A stretch of 64,000 nt of DNA from positions 492,923 through 556,922 of the forward strand of contig NZ_OESG01000014.1 in assembly GCF_900240945.1 (NCBI RefSeq), read 5' to 3'. The position numbers and the translations under genes are program-made. The notes below the pieces were generated by a model. The model was not told the origin of the DNA, did not search any database, and saw only the letters and a list, made by a program, of their open reading frames with translations. Source of the stretch: Mycobacterium sp. 3519A. Its GTDB lineage: Bacteria > Actinomycetota > Actinomycetes > Mycobacteriales > Mycobacteriaceae. Shown piece by piece: positions 49,315-58,111 of this stretch (position 1 is the first letter of the stretch; each line of letters opens with the position of its first letter).

Positions 49315-49328
49315 TAGAACACGTTCTA
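49315..49328. promoter_or_regulatory. Perfect KstR operator in a divergent promoter
   Basis: TAGAACACGTTCTA matches TNNAACNNGTTNNA fully and is a complete 14-bp palindrome. It is 19 bp before the acyltransferase ATG (49347, plus) and 63 bp before the pseudokinase ATG (49252, minus), so KstR could repress both units. Confidence 0.88.
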
Positions 49329-49346
49329 ATTTTGAGGGGGAACCGG

Positions 49347-50156
49347 ATGGCCTCGACAGGCGCCGAACCATCGCAGCTCACGAAGTGGGATCCCGAACTC
49401 ACCCAGCGGGTCATGGGCCTCACCCGGCCGTTCCTCAAACGCTACTTCCGCTCGGAAGTGCGCGGCCTGGAGAACATGCCCGCAGGCGGTGCGCTGCTGG
49501 TCAGCAACCACTCCGGCGGGATGCTGCCGATGGACGTGCCGATCCTGTCGGCCCACTACTACGAGAAGCACGGCTACGACCGACCGCTGTACACGCTCAG
49601 CCACGACATGCTGTCGGTAGGGCCGACGGGAGAGTTCTTCAAGAAGATCGGCTACATCAGCGCCAACCACGAGAACGCCGACGAGGCGTTGCGCTCCGGC
49701 GGCCTGGTGGTGGTGTTCCCCGGCGGCGACTACGACGTGTATCGCCCGACGTTCTCGGAGAACAAGATCGACTTCGGCGGCCGCACCGGCTACGTGAAGG
49801 CCGCATTGAACGCGGGCGTGCCGATCGTGCCGACGGTCGGCATCGGCGGGCAGGAAACACAGATCTTCCTTTCCCGCGGCACCTGGTTGGCCAAGCGACT
49901 TGGCCCGATCGCGCGGTTGGCCCGCACCAAGATCGTGCCGATTTCGTTCGGCTTCCCGTTCGGCCTGAGCCTGGTGATCCCGCCGAACATTCCGCTGCCC
50001 TCGAAGATCGTCATGCAGGTACTGCCGCCGATCGACATCGTCGCCGAGTTCGGCGAGGACCCCGACATCGACGAGGTCGACGCGCACGTCCGGCACGTCA
50101 TGCAGCGGGCGCTGGACGAACTGGCCGCGCAGCGCACGCTTCCCGTGTTGGGCTGA
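49347..50156 (+). CDS. PlsC-type acyltransferase (Rv1428c-like)
   Basis: 269 residues from ATG 49347 with GAGGGGG upstream; ATG 49332 is a weaker choice. The acyltransferase motif is degenerate: the usual HX4D appears as NHSGGMLPMD (His followed by Gly-Gly-Met-Leu-Pro-Met-Asp), and VVVFPGGDYDVYRP replaces the EGTR block with PGGDYD. These are features of a mycobacterial subfamily close to DGAT/MGAT enzymes (LPLAT_MGAT-like). It likely acylates a glycerolipid or alcohol. It is first in an operon with fadD12 and lipO (4-bp and minus-8-bp spacings), under a perfect KstR site. Confidence 0.88.
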   Translation: MASTGAEPSQLTKWDPELTQRVMGLTRPFLKRYFRSEVRGLENMPAGGALLVSNHSGGMLPMDVPILSAHYYEKHGYDRPLYTLSHDMLSVGPTGEFFKKIGYISANHENADEALRSGGLVVVFPGGDYDVYRPTFSENKIDFGGRTGYVKAALNAGVPIVPTVGIGGQETQIFLSRGTWLAKRLGPIARLARTKIVPISFGFPFGLSLVIPPNIPLPSKIVMQVLPPIDIVAEFGEDPDIDEVDAHVRHVMQRALDELAAQRTLPVLG

Positions 50157-50160
50157 GCTC

Positions 50161-51795
50161 ATGGCGATCACCGACCGGCTCACCGAAACGCTCGGCGTCG
50201 TCGCGACCATGAGTCGCGCCCGCCTGCTCGCGCCGATGCGCCCCGACAAGTACCTGCGGATCGCGCAGGCGATGCAACGCGAAAACATGGCGGTCACTTC
50301 GGGATTCGCCGTCGCTGCGCAACGCTGCCCGGACCGGCCCGGCCTGGTCGACGAACTCGGCACGCTGACCTGGCGGCAGATCGACCAGCGCGCGGACGCG
50401 TTGGCCGCGGCACTGCAGGCGCTGCCGGGCGGGCAACCGAACGTGCTGGGCCTGATGGCGCGCAACCACCGCGGTTTCGTCGAGTCGCTGATCGCCGCCA
50501 ACCGGATCGGCGCCGACGTGCTGCTGCTCAACACGTCGTTCGCCGGGCCCGCACTGGCCGAGGTCGTGCAGCGCGAAGGGGTGAACGCGGTCATCTACGA
50601 CGAGGAGTTCACCGACACCGTCGACCGCGCGCTCGCCGACAACCCGGGCGCGACGCGGATCGTCGCCTGGACCGACGCGCCATCCGACGGCCTGACGGTC
50701 GAGAAGCTGATCACCGAACACGAAGGTCGCGAACCGCGACGCACCGATACGAAAAGCAAAGTCATCCTGCTGACGTCGGGCACCACCGGAACTCCCAAGG
50801 GCGCCAAGCACTCCGGCGGTACCGATGGCGGACCGGGCATCCTCAAGGCGATCCTGGACCGCACCCCGTGGCGCGCCGAGGAGACCGTCGTGGTCGTCGC
50901 GCCGATGTTTCATGCCTGGGGCTTCTCGCAGTTGATCTTCGCCGCGTCGATGGCGTGCACCGTCGTCACCCGCCGCAAGTTCGATCCCGAGGCCACTCTC
51001 GAACTCGTCGACCGGCATCGCGCCACCGGCTTGTGCGTGGTGCCGGTGATGTTCGACCGCATCATGGAACTGCCCGACGAAGTGCGCAACAAATACAGCG
51101 GGCGGTCACTGCGGTTCGCTGCCGCATCCGGTTCGCGGATGCGGCCCGACGTCGTGATCAGCTTCATGGATCAGTTCGGCGACGTCATCTACAACAACTA
51201 CAACGCCACCGAGGCGGGCATGATCGCCACCGCGACCCCACAAGATCTGCGCGCCGCGCCCGACACCGCGGGCAAGCCGGCAGGCGGCACCGAAATCCGG
51301 ATCCTCGACGGTGATTTCAACGAAGTGCCCCGAGGCGGGACGGGCAGCATCTACGTCCGCAACTCCACCCAGTTCGACGGCTACACCTCGGGCAAGACCA
51401 AGGATTTCCACGACGGCTTCATGTCGTCGGGGGATGTCGGTTATCTCGACGAGGCCGGACGGCTGTTCGTCGTGGGCCGCGACGACGAGATGATCGTCTC
51501 CGGCGGCGAGAACGTCTACCCGATCGAGGTCGAGAAGACGCTGACCGCCCACCCCGACGTGGCGGACGCGTCCGTGATCGGGGTCGACGACGAGCAGTTC
51601 GGTCAGCGGTTGGCCGCGTTCGTGGTTTTGACCGAGGGCGCGGCGGCTACCCCGGACGTACTCAAGCAGCATGTCCGCGACAACTTGGCGAATTACAAGG
51701 TGCCCAGGGAAATCACGATTCTCGACGAACTACCGCGCAACAGCACGGGCAAGATCGTGCGCCGCGAACTGCAGGAGCGCGCGGCCCGTGCGTAG
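50161..51795 (+). CDS. fadD12: Long-chain fatty-acid-CoA ligase (FadD12-like)
   Basis: 544 residues from ATG 50161. ANL motifs in order: LLTSGTTGTPKGAKHS (P-loop), YNNYNATEAGMIA, GDVGYLDEAGRLFVVGRDDE, VSGGENVYPIEVE (hinge) and the C-terminal catalytic Lys in RNSTGKIVRREL. It makes acyl-CoA from free fatty acid and ATP. It starts 4 bp after the acyltransferase stop and overlaps the lipase start by 8 bp. The set acyltransferase-FadD-lipase, convergent with a WS/DGAT, matches Rv1428c-Rv1425 of M. tuberculosis and fits synthesis and turnover of storage lipid. Confidence 0.93.
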   Translation: MAITDRLTETLGVVATMSRARLLAPMRPDKYLRIAQAMQRENMAVTSGFAVAAQRCPDRPGLVDELGTLTWRQIDQRADALAAALQALPGGQPNVLGLMARNHRGFVESLIAANRIGADVLLLNTSFAGPALAEVVQREGVNAVIYDEEFTDTVDRALADNPGATRIVAWTDAPSDGLTVEKLITEHEGREPRRTDTKSKVILLTSGTTGTPKGAKHSGGTDGGPGILKAILDRTPWRAEETVVVVAPMFHAWGFSQLIFAASMACTVVTRRKFDPEATLELVDRHRATGLCVVPVMFDRIMELPDEVRNKYSGRSLRFAAASGSRMRPDVVISFMDQFGDVIYNNYNATEAGMIATATPQDLRAAPDTAGKPAGGTEIRILDGDFNEVPRGGTGSIYVRNSTQFDGYTSGKTKDFHDGFMSSGDVGYLDEAGRLFVVGRDDEMIVSGGENVYPIEVEKTLTAHPDVADASVIGVDDEQFGQRLAAFVVLTEGAAATPDVLKQHVRDNLANYKVPREITILDELPRNSTGKIVRRELQERAARA

Positions 51796-53035
51796 ACACT
51801 TCCCGCTGCTGCGTGCCTGCGCAGAACTGCTGAACGCGGCCAACGGCGTGCGGCCGATCGGCCGCGAGGGCTACATCACGCTGCCGGTGTTCGCGTTCGG
51901 CTGGCCGACGACCGAGATGTCGGCGGTGTATCTCGCCGCGTCGATGCTCGACGCGGCACGGCGCGGGCTGCGTGGCGACTTCCGCGGCACGAGGGGCCGA
52001 ATCGCCTTGCTGCTCACCGTGATCGCGTGGGCGCTGCTCTGGGTGATCCAGCGCCGCAACGTGGCGTCCAGACCGTACTTCGAGGAGCCGCTGCGCCAGA
52101 CGTTGGGCGACGACTACGAGCGGATCGCGGCGCAATCGCAACCGGCAAGGGCGCGTCGGATGATCGGGGTATGGCCCAGCGAACTGGTCCGTCGCCGCTA
52201 CGTCGGAAAGGCCAATACGGTGCGCTACGGCCCGCATCGCAGGGCCAACTGCGCAGATATCTGGCGGCGGGCCGACCTGCCCCGCGACGGCAAAGCGCCG
52301 GTGCTGCTGCAGGTGCCGGGCGGCGCGTGGGCCATCGGCATGCGGCGGCCGCAGGCCTATCCGCTGTTGAGCCATCTCGCCGAGCGCGGCTGGGTCTGCG
52401 TGTCGATCGACTACCGGGTCAGCCCGCGCCACACCTGGCCCGACCACATCGTCGACGTGAAGCGGGCGCTGGCGTGGGTCAAGGAGAACATCGCCGACTA
52501 CGGCGGCGACCCGGACTTCGTCGCGATCACCGGCGGTTCGGCGGGCGGACACCTGTGCGCGCTGGCCGCGTTGACGCCTGACGATCCGCAGTATCAGCCG
52601 GGTTTCGAAGACGCCGATACCTCGGTGGCCGCGGCCGTGCCGATCTACGGCCGCTACGACTGGGTGACGGCCAGGGGCTCCGGCCGTCGCGAGTTCATCG
52701 CGTTTCTGCAGAAGTTCGTGGTGAAGAAGCGCATCGCCGAGCACAAGCAGATCTATGTCGACGCGTCGCCGATCATGCGGTTACGGCCCGACGCCCCACC
52801 GTTTTTCATCCTGCACGGCGCCGACGACTCGATCATCCCTGTCGCGGAGGGGCGTGAGTTCGCGGCCGCGATGAAAGACACCTCGACGAATGTCGTCGCC
52901 TACGCCGAGATCCCGCACGCCCAGCACGCGTTCGACTTCTACTACGGCTCACCGCGCGGGCACTACACCGCCCAGGCGGTGGAGACGTTCCTGTCCTGGG
53001 TGCACGCCACCCGCGTAGACGCTACTGCGCCATAG
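51788..53035 (+). CDS. lipO: Alpha/beta-hydrolase esterase (LipO-like)
   Basis: 415 residues from GTG 51788, overlapping the fadD12 stop by 8 bp. An N-terminal extension of about 120 residues with a membrane segment (IALLLTVIAWALLWVIQR) precedes the hydrolase domain. The oxyanion loop is QVPGGAWAIG (HGGG variant), the nucleophile Ser is in TGGSAGGHLCA, and the acid and base are in LHGADDSIIP and PHAQHAFDF. It hydrolyses carboxyl esters, probably lipids, near the membrane. It is closely related to lipC at 54465, with which it shares the extension, indicating an old duplication around the WS/DGAT gene. Confidence 0.92.
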   Translation: MRRHFPLLRACAELLNAANGVRPIGREGYITLPVFAFGWPTTEMSAVYLAASMLDAARRGLRGDFRGTRGRIALLLTVIAWALLWVIQRRNVASRPYFEEPLRQTLGDDYERIAAQSQPARARRMIGVWPSELVRRRYVGKANTVRYGPHRRANCADIWRRADLPRDGKAPVLLQVPGGAWAIGMRRPQAYPLLSHLAERGWVCVSIDYRVSPRHTWPDHIVDVKRALAWVKENIADYGGDPDFVAITGGSAGGHLCALAALTPDDPQYQPGFEDADTSVAAAVPIYGRYDWVTARGSGRREFIAFLQKFVVKKRIAEHKQIYVDASPIMRLRPDAPPFFILHGADDSIIPVAEGREFAAAMKDTSTNVVAYAEIPHAQHAFDFYYGSPRGHYTAQAVETFLSWVHATRVDATAP

Positions 53036-54440
53036 CCTTCTCGACGACCGTCAGCTCTTCGGAAAGCCCTGCGGCACGCCGGATTTCGATGAATGACTGG
53101 ACCATCGCATCGGTCAACTCGTGCGGGTCGGCCAGCGTGGCGCCGTCGGAGAGCACCGAGATGTTGAGTTGGTCGACGTAACTCCACACGGTGATGTTCA
53201 GCCCGCTGCCGGTGGTGAGCGGCCCGACGGAGTAGATCTCCGTCACCAGCGCTCCGCCGACCCGGCCCGGTTCACGCGGCCCAGGCACATTCGAGATCGG
53301 GATGTTGAGCACCTTGTTCTGGCCGTCCTTGTCGGCCAGCCAATGGAACAACCGCTCGGCGGGCGCAGGCGGAAAGTACGCCGCCCACCTGCTCACCAGT
53401 TCGGGGCCGAGCAGGTGATGCGCCTCCTTGGCGTCGACCGCCCCGTCATGCACGGCGCGCACCCGCTCCAGCGGATCGTCGAGGTGGATGGGCACCACCA
53501 TCATCACGCCGGTGAAGTAGTTGCCCGAGATCCGTTCCGGCGAGAAGTCGAAACTGACTGGGACAGAAGCCAACAGCGGATGGTCGGCAGCTCCGTCGTA
53601 GGCCAGCGACAGTTCGCGCAGCGCTCCCGCCGAGATGGCGAGCACCATGTCGTTGATGGTCACGCCGAGGTGCTTGGCGGTCTGCTTGATGTCGGCGAGC
53701 GCCAATGTGGCGGTGGCGAACTTGCGCTGCGCGTCGACGCGGTGGTTCATGAACGACGGCGGCGGGGTGAACGGTCGCGTCAGATCGGGCGACAATTTGC
53801 GTGAACTCTTCCTGACCCGCTGGATGCCCTGCGCGGTGTAGCGCACCACGCCGGGGAAGCGGCCGATGTGGCGCATGTGGTCGGCGAACGCCGAACGCAA
53901 CAACTCGCCTCTGGTCGGCGCAGGATCGGTGGCATACGAATCGCGGTCGTTCTGCGGGCCCTGTTGCAGATCCATGCCGCGGGCCAGCAGATTGGCCGAG
54001 GCCACCCCGTCGGCGAGGGCGTGATGGATCTTGCCGAGCACCGCGATCCTGCCGTTGGCCAGGCCTTCGATGAAGTACATCTCCCACAGCGGTTTGGTGC
54101 GGTCCAGCGGGCTGCTCGCGATCTCGGAGACCGCCTCGTCGAGTTGACGACGGCCGCCCGGGGCCTTCACCCGGTAGGGCCGGATGTGGTACCCGAGGTC
54201 CACTTCGCAGTTCTCGCGCCACATCGGGTGGTGCAACTTGGCAGGCACCTCGACGAGTTGATAGCGGAACGGATCGAGCTTGTGCAGCCGACCGTGGATT
54301 ACCTTGCGGAACTCGTCGACGCCGAAGTTGCGGCCGCCGAGGTCGTCGAGTTCGATCACCGCCAACTTGAGGGTGTGCATGTGCACGGTGGGCGTCTCGC
54401 TGTACAACAACACAGCGTCCCACCCGCTAAGCCTTTTCAC
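53022..54440 (-). CDS. Wax ester synthase/diacylglycerol acyltransferase (WS/DGAT)
   Basis: 472 residues from GTG 54440. The active-site motif HHxxxDG is present (GKIHHALADGVASANLL, about residue 140), as are the family's N-terminal SGWDAVLLYSETPTVHMH and the C-terminal NVPGPREP block. It makes triacylglycerol or wax esters from acyl-CoA. It follows lipC by 24 bp on the same strand, so a synthase and a lipase are made from one mRNA, and it overlaps lipO by 14 bp on the other strand. Equivalent to Rv0221 or Rv1425 of M. tuberculosis. Confidence 0.95.
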   Translation of the reverse strand: MKRLSGWDAVLLYSETPTVHMHTLKLAVIELDDLGGRNFGVDEFRKVIHGRLHKLDPFRYQLVEVPAKLHHPMWRENCEVDLGYHIRPYRVKAPGGRRQLDEAVSEIASSPLDRTKPLWEMYFIEGLANGRIAVLGKIHHALADGVASANLLARGMDLQQGPQNDRDSYATDPAPTRGELLRSAFADHMRHIGRFPGVVRYTAQGIQRVRKSSRKLSPDLTRPFTPPPSFMNHRVDAQRKFATATLALADIKQTAKHLGVTINDMVLAISAGALRELSLAYDGAADHPLLASVPVSFDFSPERISGNYFTGVMMVVPIHLDDPLERVRAVHDGAVDAKEAHHLLGPELVSRWAAYFPPAPAERLFHWLADKDGQNKVLNIPISNVPGPREPGRVGGALVTEIYSVGPLTTGSGLNITVWSYVDQLNISVLSDGATLADPHELTDAMVQSFIEIRRAAGLSEELTVVEKAMAQ

Positions 54441-54464
54441 CGCGCTCCTCCCTGTGGGGGAAGC

Positions 54465-55688
54465 TTAGATCACCTGCTTGGCCCGCGTGAGCGATCGGTT
54501 GCGGTGAATCTGGTTGAGAAACAGGCCGATTGCAGTCGCCATGGATCCGGTCCTGGCCCCGTCGATCATGTCGAATGCGTGCCCGGCGCCGGGCAGTTCG
54601 ACATAGCTGACCACCGAGTGCGACGCCTCCCGTAGCGTCTCGACGAAACTGCGCGCCTGCTCGACGGGGATGACGCTGTCGCCGGTGCCGTGGATGACCA
54701 AGAACGGCGGCGCATCCTGGTGCACCCGCGCTATCGGCGACGCCTTGCGGAACACGTCGGGATGCTTGGCGATCTTGCGTTTGACCACGACGCGTTCCAG
54801 GAAGTCGACGAAGCGTGCCCGTTCCGCCGTCGACCGATCTTCCCAGTCGTAGCGGCCGTAAATCCCGACGACCGCGTCGACGGAGGTGTCCGAGCCTTCC
54901 GGCAGGTCGCCCTGCATCTCGGGATCGTTCGCGGTCAGACCGGCCAGCGCCGACAGGTGTCCACCGGCCGAACATCCCGCTATCGCAACGAAATTGCGGT
55001 CGCCGCCGAACTTGTCGACGTTCGCGCGCGCCCACGCGATCGCCGTCTTGACGTCGGTGATGTGCGCAGGCCAACGATGGTGCGGCGCCACCCGGTAGTC
55101 GATCGACAGGCAGACCCAGCCCATCTCCGCCAGGTGCGACATCAACGCGTAGCCCTGCAGCATCCTGCTGCCGTGTACCCATGCCCCGCCCGGCACGAAC
55201 AGCAGCACGGGCGCCGGTTCAGCGGGCAGATCCTTCCTGCGCCACACGTCGAGCAGTTGCGGTTCAAGGTTGCCGTAGCGCACCGATGTGCGGTGCACGC
55301 TTCTGCGGTGCTGCCGGAACTTCCACAGCGGCGGGACGCTTTCGGGCGCCGGCCAGTCGATCGCGAGGTCCTTGGCGGCGACGACGCCGCGCAGTGCGGC
55401 CTCCGTGACGGTGTTGGTGGCGTCGCGTTCCTGCTGGCGCAGTTCTGCGTTGCCGGGCTCGAACCAGGAACGTGCGGTCGCGCCGAGGAAATCGGGCACG
55501 TGCCGATAACCCCAGACGCCCATCGCAGCCACGGCACCAAGGGGCTCAAGGTGTTTCCCGATCACGGGCAGGGAAGCAGATGCGACGCTCATGGCGAGCA
55601 TGTAGTCGGACGGACCTGCGTTCAGCAACCATCGGGCACGTGTCCACAACGTCGGGCCTGGATACCGGGTGTCCGGTCGTGCCGTCAT
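54465..55688 (-). CDS. lipC: Alpha/beta-hydrolase lipase LipC
   Basis: 407 residues from ATG 55688; the frame to 55730 lacks a good start context. It has the same plan as LipO: an N-terminal helical extension with hydrophobic stretches (about 35-75), then the hydrolase with FVPGGAWVHGS, nucleophile Ser in AGCSAGGHLSAL, Asp in IHGTGDSVIP and His in LPGAGHAFDM. LipC (Rv0220) of M. tuberculosis is a surface-associated esterase. Its divergent promoter with the fused FadE carries a CRP-like site 82 bp upstream, so cAMP-dependent control is possible. It precedes the WS/DGAT gene. Confidence 0.92.
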   Translation of the reverse strand: MTARPDTRYPGPTLWTRARWLLNAGPSDYMLAMSVASASLPVIGKHLEPLGAVAAMGVWGYRHVPDFLGATARSWFEPGNAELRQQERDATNTVTEAALRGVVAAKDLAIDWPAPESVPPLWKFRQHRRSVHRTSVRYGNLEPQLLDVWRRKDLPAEPAPVLLFVPGGAWVHGSRMLQGYALMSHLAEMGWVCLSIDYRVAPHHRWPAHITDVKTAIAWARANVDKFGGDRNFVAIAGCSAGGHLSALAGLTANDPEMQGDLPEGSDTSVDAVVGIYGRYDWEDRSTAERARFVDFLERVVVKRKIAKHPDVFRKASPIARVHQDAPPFLVIHGTGDSVIPVEQARSFVETLREASHSVVSYVELPGAGHAFDMIDGARTGSMATAIGLFLNQIHRNRSLTRAKQVI

Positions 55689-55769
55689 TGCGCGACTGTA
55701 CCCCGGTCGCCCAGCGCTAAACGACAACATCGGTGAATGTGTCTACTGATCGCATATCCAAGATCGTCC

Positions 55770-55785
55770 TGTGACCTGCATCACG
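55770..55785. promoter_or_regulatory. CRP-like binding site between lipC and fadE
   Basis: TGTGACCTGCATCACG matches the mycobacterial CRP consensus TGTGANNNNNNTCACA at nine of ten fixed positions. It lies 74 bp before the fadE start (55859) and 82 bp before the lipC start (55688) in their 170-bp shared region. Confidence 0.6.
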
Positions 55786-55858
55786 TCTATAGGCGGTCAC
55801 GGCGCTGCGGGTTAGCTTCGGTCTGCAAACGTCGAACACGCTTCAGGGGACTTCCACC

Positions 55859-58021
55859 GTGAGTAAGTCAGCTCTCGCCATCACCGAGGAACACACCGAC
55901 CTGGCCGACGCCGCTCTCGGGCAGCTCAACCGGTTGAACAGCCGCGCCGCCGCACGCGCCGCGCTGGACAACGGATCGGCGCATCCGTCGGAGATCTGGT
56001 CGGCGGGCGCCGACCTCGGCTGGAACGGCCTCGCCGTGGCCGAGGAGTACGGCGGGTCGGGTTTCGGGCTCGCCGAGTTGGCGGTCGTGCTGGAGGCGCA
56101 GGGTCGCGAGCTGTCCCCAGGCCCGTTCCTTCCGTCGGTCGCGGCCGCGGTGGTGATCGACCGCTGCGCATCCGAAAGCGTTCGCGCGCAAGTGCTTCCG
56201 GGACTGGCCGACGGCACCAGCGTCGGTGCGCTGGCACTGTCGGGCAACGTCACGATCGGCTCGGACCTGGTGCTCACCGGCGAGAGCCCCGCGGTGCTCG
56301 CAGCGCCGGACGCCGATGTGCTGGTGATCGCCGCCGGTGCGGATGTCGCCATCGTCGACGCGAAAGCCGACGGGGTGACCGTGACGGCGCTGGAGTCGCT
56401 CGACCCCACCCGCAGCGTCGGATCGGTCGCGCTGCGCGGGGTCGCAGTCGCCCAGGACCGGGTCATTCGCGGCGCCGCGCGCAAGGCACGCACGGTGTTC
56501 CGGATCCTGGCGTCGGCCGAGGCGGTGGGCGTCAGTTGGGCGGCGCTCGACATGGCCGTCGAATACGCCAAGGTGCGCGAGCAGTTCGGCAGGACCATCG
56601 GCACCTTCCAGGCCGTCAAGCATCACGCCGCGAACATGTTGGTCAACGCCGAGGAGACCACCGCGGCGACATGGGACGCCGCGCGCGCCGACGACCTCGA
56701 CAGCGCCTGGTTCCCCGCAGCGGTGGCGGCTGCGCACGCGATTCGCACTCAGATCTTCAACGCGCAGTACAACATTCAGCTGCACGGCGGGATCGCATAC
56801 ACCTGGGAGCACGACGCGCATCTGTACCTGCGGCGAGCCAGGACGCTGGCCGCACTGATGGAGGAGGCCGGCGATCCGCTGCTCGACGTGGTCGAGGGCC
56901 AGCGCAGCGGTCAGGCCCATGGCGCGTCGTTCACGCTGCCGCCCGAGGCCGACACCTACCGCAGCCAGGCCAGGGACGCGGTCGGGAGATTGCAGTCGCT
57001 CCCCGAGGACAAGCGCCGCGATTTCCTCGTCGACTCCGGTTACCTGGTGCCGCATTGGCCGAAACCGTGGGGCCGCGCCGCCGATGTGCTCGAGCAGTTG
57101 GTGATCGAGGAGGAGTTCGCGGACATCGACCGACCGGACATGGGCATCACCGGGTGGGTGGCGCTGACGATCGCGCAGGCGGGCACCGACGATCAGCGTG
57201 AACGCTGGGTCGAGCCCGTGCTGCGGGGCAAGGTGATGTGGTGCCAGCTGTTCTCCGAACCCGGCGCGGGCTCCGACGCCGCCGCGGTCCGCACGGCCGC
57301 CAAGAAGGTCGACGGCGGCTGGCGGGTCACCGGACAGAAGGTGTGGACGAGCCTGGCGCAGTACTGCCAGTGGGGTCTGGCGACGGTGCGCACCGATCCC
57401 GACGCGCCCAAGCACGCCGGCGTGACGATGATGGCGATCGACATGAAAGCCCCTGGCGTGACTGTCAATCCGCTACGCGGCATCACCGGTGACTCACACT
57501 TCAACGAGGTGTTCTTCGACGACGTGTTCGTACCGGACGATGACGTCGTCGGTGATGTGAACAAGGGTTGGCTGGTGGCGCGCGCGACCCTGGGCAACGA
57601 ACGCGTCTCCATCGGCGGCGGTTCCGGCGGCGCGTCCGGGTTCACGGCGGAGGACCTCATCAAGCTGCTCGACGCCTCCCCCGCCGCGGCCAACTACGTG
57701 CGTCGGGCGGGCGAGTGCATCGCGGAGACGCACACCTTGCGGCTGCTGAATCTGCGCCGGGCCAGTCGGGCCATCGCGGGCGCGGAGCCGGGACCGGAGG
57801 GCAACGTCACCAAGCTGCTGGTCGCCGAGGCCGGACAGCGGATCACCGAACTCGGCATGGAGTTGTCGGGGTCTGCGGCGGTCACCGGCCAGGCGCCGAA
57901 GCTGCTGCGCAGCTATCTCGGCAATCGGGCGATGACCATCGCGGGCGGCACGTCGGAGATCACGCGCAACACGATCGCCGAGCGGATCCTCGGCTTGCCG
58001 CGCGACCCGCTGCTCAAGTAG
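55859..58021 (+). CDS. Fused double acyl-CoA dehydrogenase (FadE34/FadE6-like)
   Basis: 720 residues from GTG 55859, preceded by CAGGGGAC. The N-terminal half (1-340) is a beta-type ACAD domain (EYAKVREQFGRTIGTFQAVK, then NIQLHGGIAYTWEHDAHLYL). The C-terminal half (380-720) is the alpha type with FAD and substrate motifs (MWCQLFSEPGAGSDAAAVRT, QKVWTSLAQ, DSHFNEVFFDDVFVPDDDVV and TIAGGTSEITRNTIAERILG). Such fusions correspond to the two subunits of heteromeric ACADs, here joined beta-alpha, the reverse of the split genes at 41736-43816. Members include steroid side-chain dehydrogenases; the substrate here is not known. Confidence 0.93.
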   Translation: MSKSALAITEEHTDLADAALGQLNRLNSRAAARAALDNGSAHPSEIWSAGADLGWNGLAVAEEYGGSGFGLAELAVVLEAQGRELSPGPFLPSVAAAVVIDRCASESVRAQVLPGLADGTSVGALALSGNVTIGSDLVLTGESPAVLAAPDADVLVIAAGADVAIVDAKADGVTVTALESLDPTRSVGSVALRGVAVAQDRVIRGAARKARTVFRILASAEAVGVSWAALDMAVEYAKVREQFGRTIGTFQAVKHHAANMLVNAEETTAATWDAARADDLDSAWFPAAVAAAHAIRTQIFNAQYNIQLHGGIAYTWEHDAHLYLRRARTLAALMEEAGDPLLDVVEGQRSGQAHGASFTLPPEADTYRSQARDAVGRLQSLPEDKRRDFLVDSGYLVPHWPKPWGRAADVLEQLVIEEEFADIDRPDMGITGWVALTIAQAGTDDQRERWVEPVLRGKVMWCQLFSEPGAGSDAAAVRTAAKKVDGGWRVTGQKVWTSLAQYCQWGLATVRTDPDAPKHAGVTMMAIDMKAPGVTVNPLRGITGDSHFNEVFFDDVFVPDDDVVGDVNKGWLVARATLGNERVSIGGGSGGASGFTAEDLIKLLDASPAAANYVRRAGECIAETHTLRLLNLRRASRAIAGAEPGPEGNVTKLLVAEAGQRITELGMELSGSAAVTGQAPKLLRSYLGNRAMTIAGGTSEITRNTIAERILGLPRDPLLK

Positions 58022-58045
58022 TGCTCCCCCGCGAGGGCCAGTACC

Positions 58046-58105
58046 GCGAGCAGACGCAAAGCGCCCATTTGCGCCGGCGTGTCGGGGCTTTTTGCGTCTG
58101 CTCGC
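58046..58105. terminator. 15-bp perfect inverted repeat between convergent fadE and luxR-type genes
   Basis: GCGAGCAGACGCAAA (58046-58060) and TTTGCGTCTGCTCGC (58091-58105) are exact complements around a 30-nt loop. The gap is between convergent stops at 58021 and 58112. A T-run (58089-58093) lies in the descending arm rather than after it. The arm sequence looks like a family of palindromic intergenic repeats common in fast-growing mycobacteria (recalled, unverified), acting as a two-way terminator. Confidence 0.65.
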
Positions 58106-58111
58106 CGAGTT

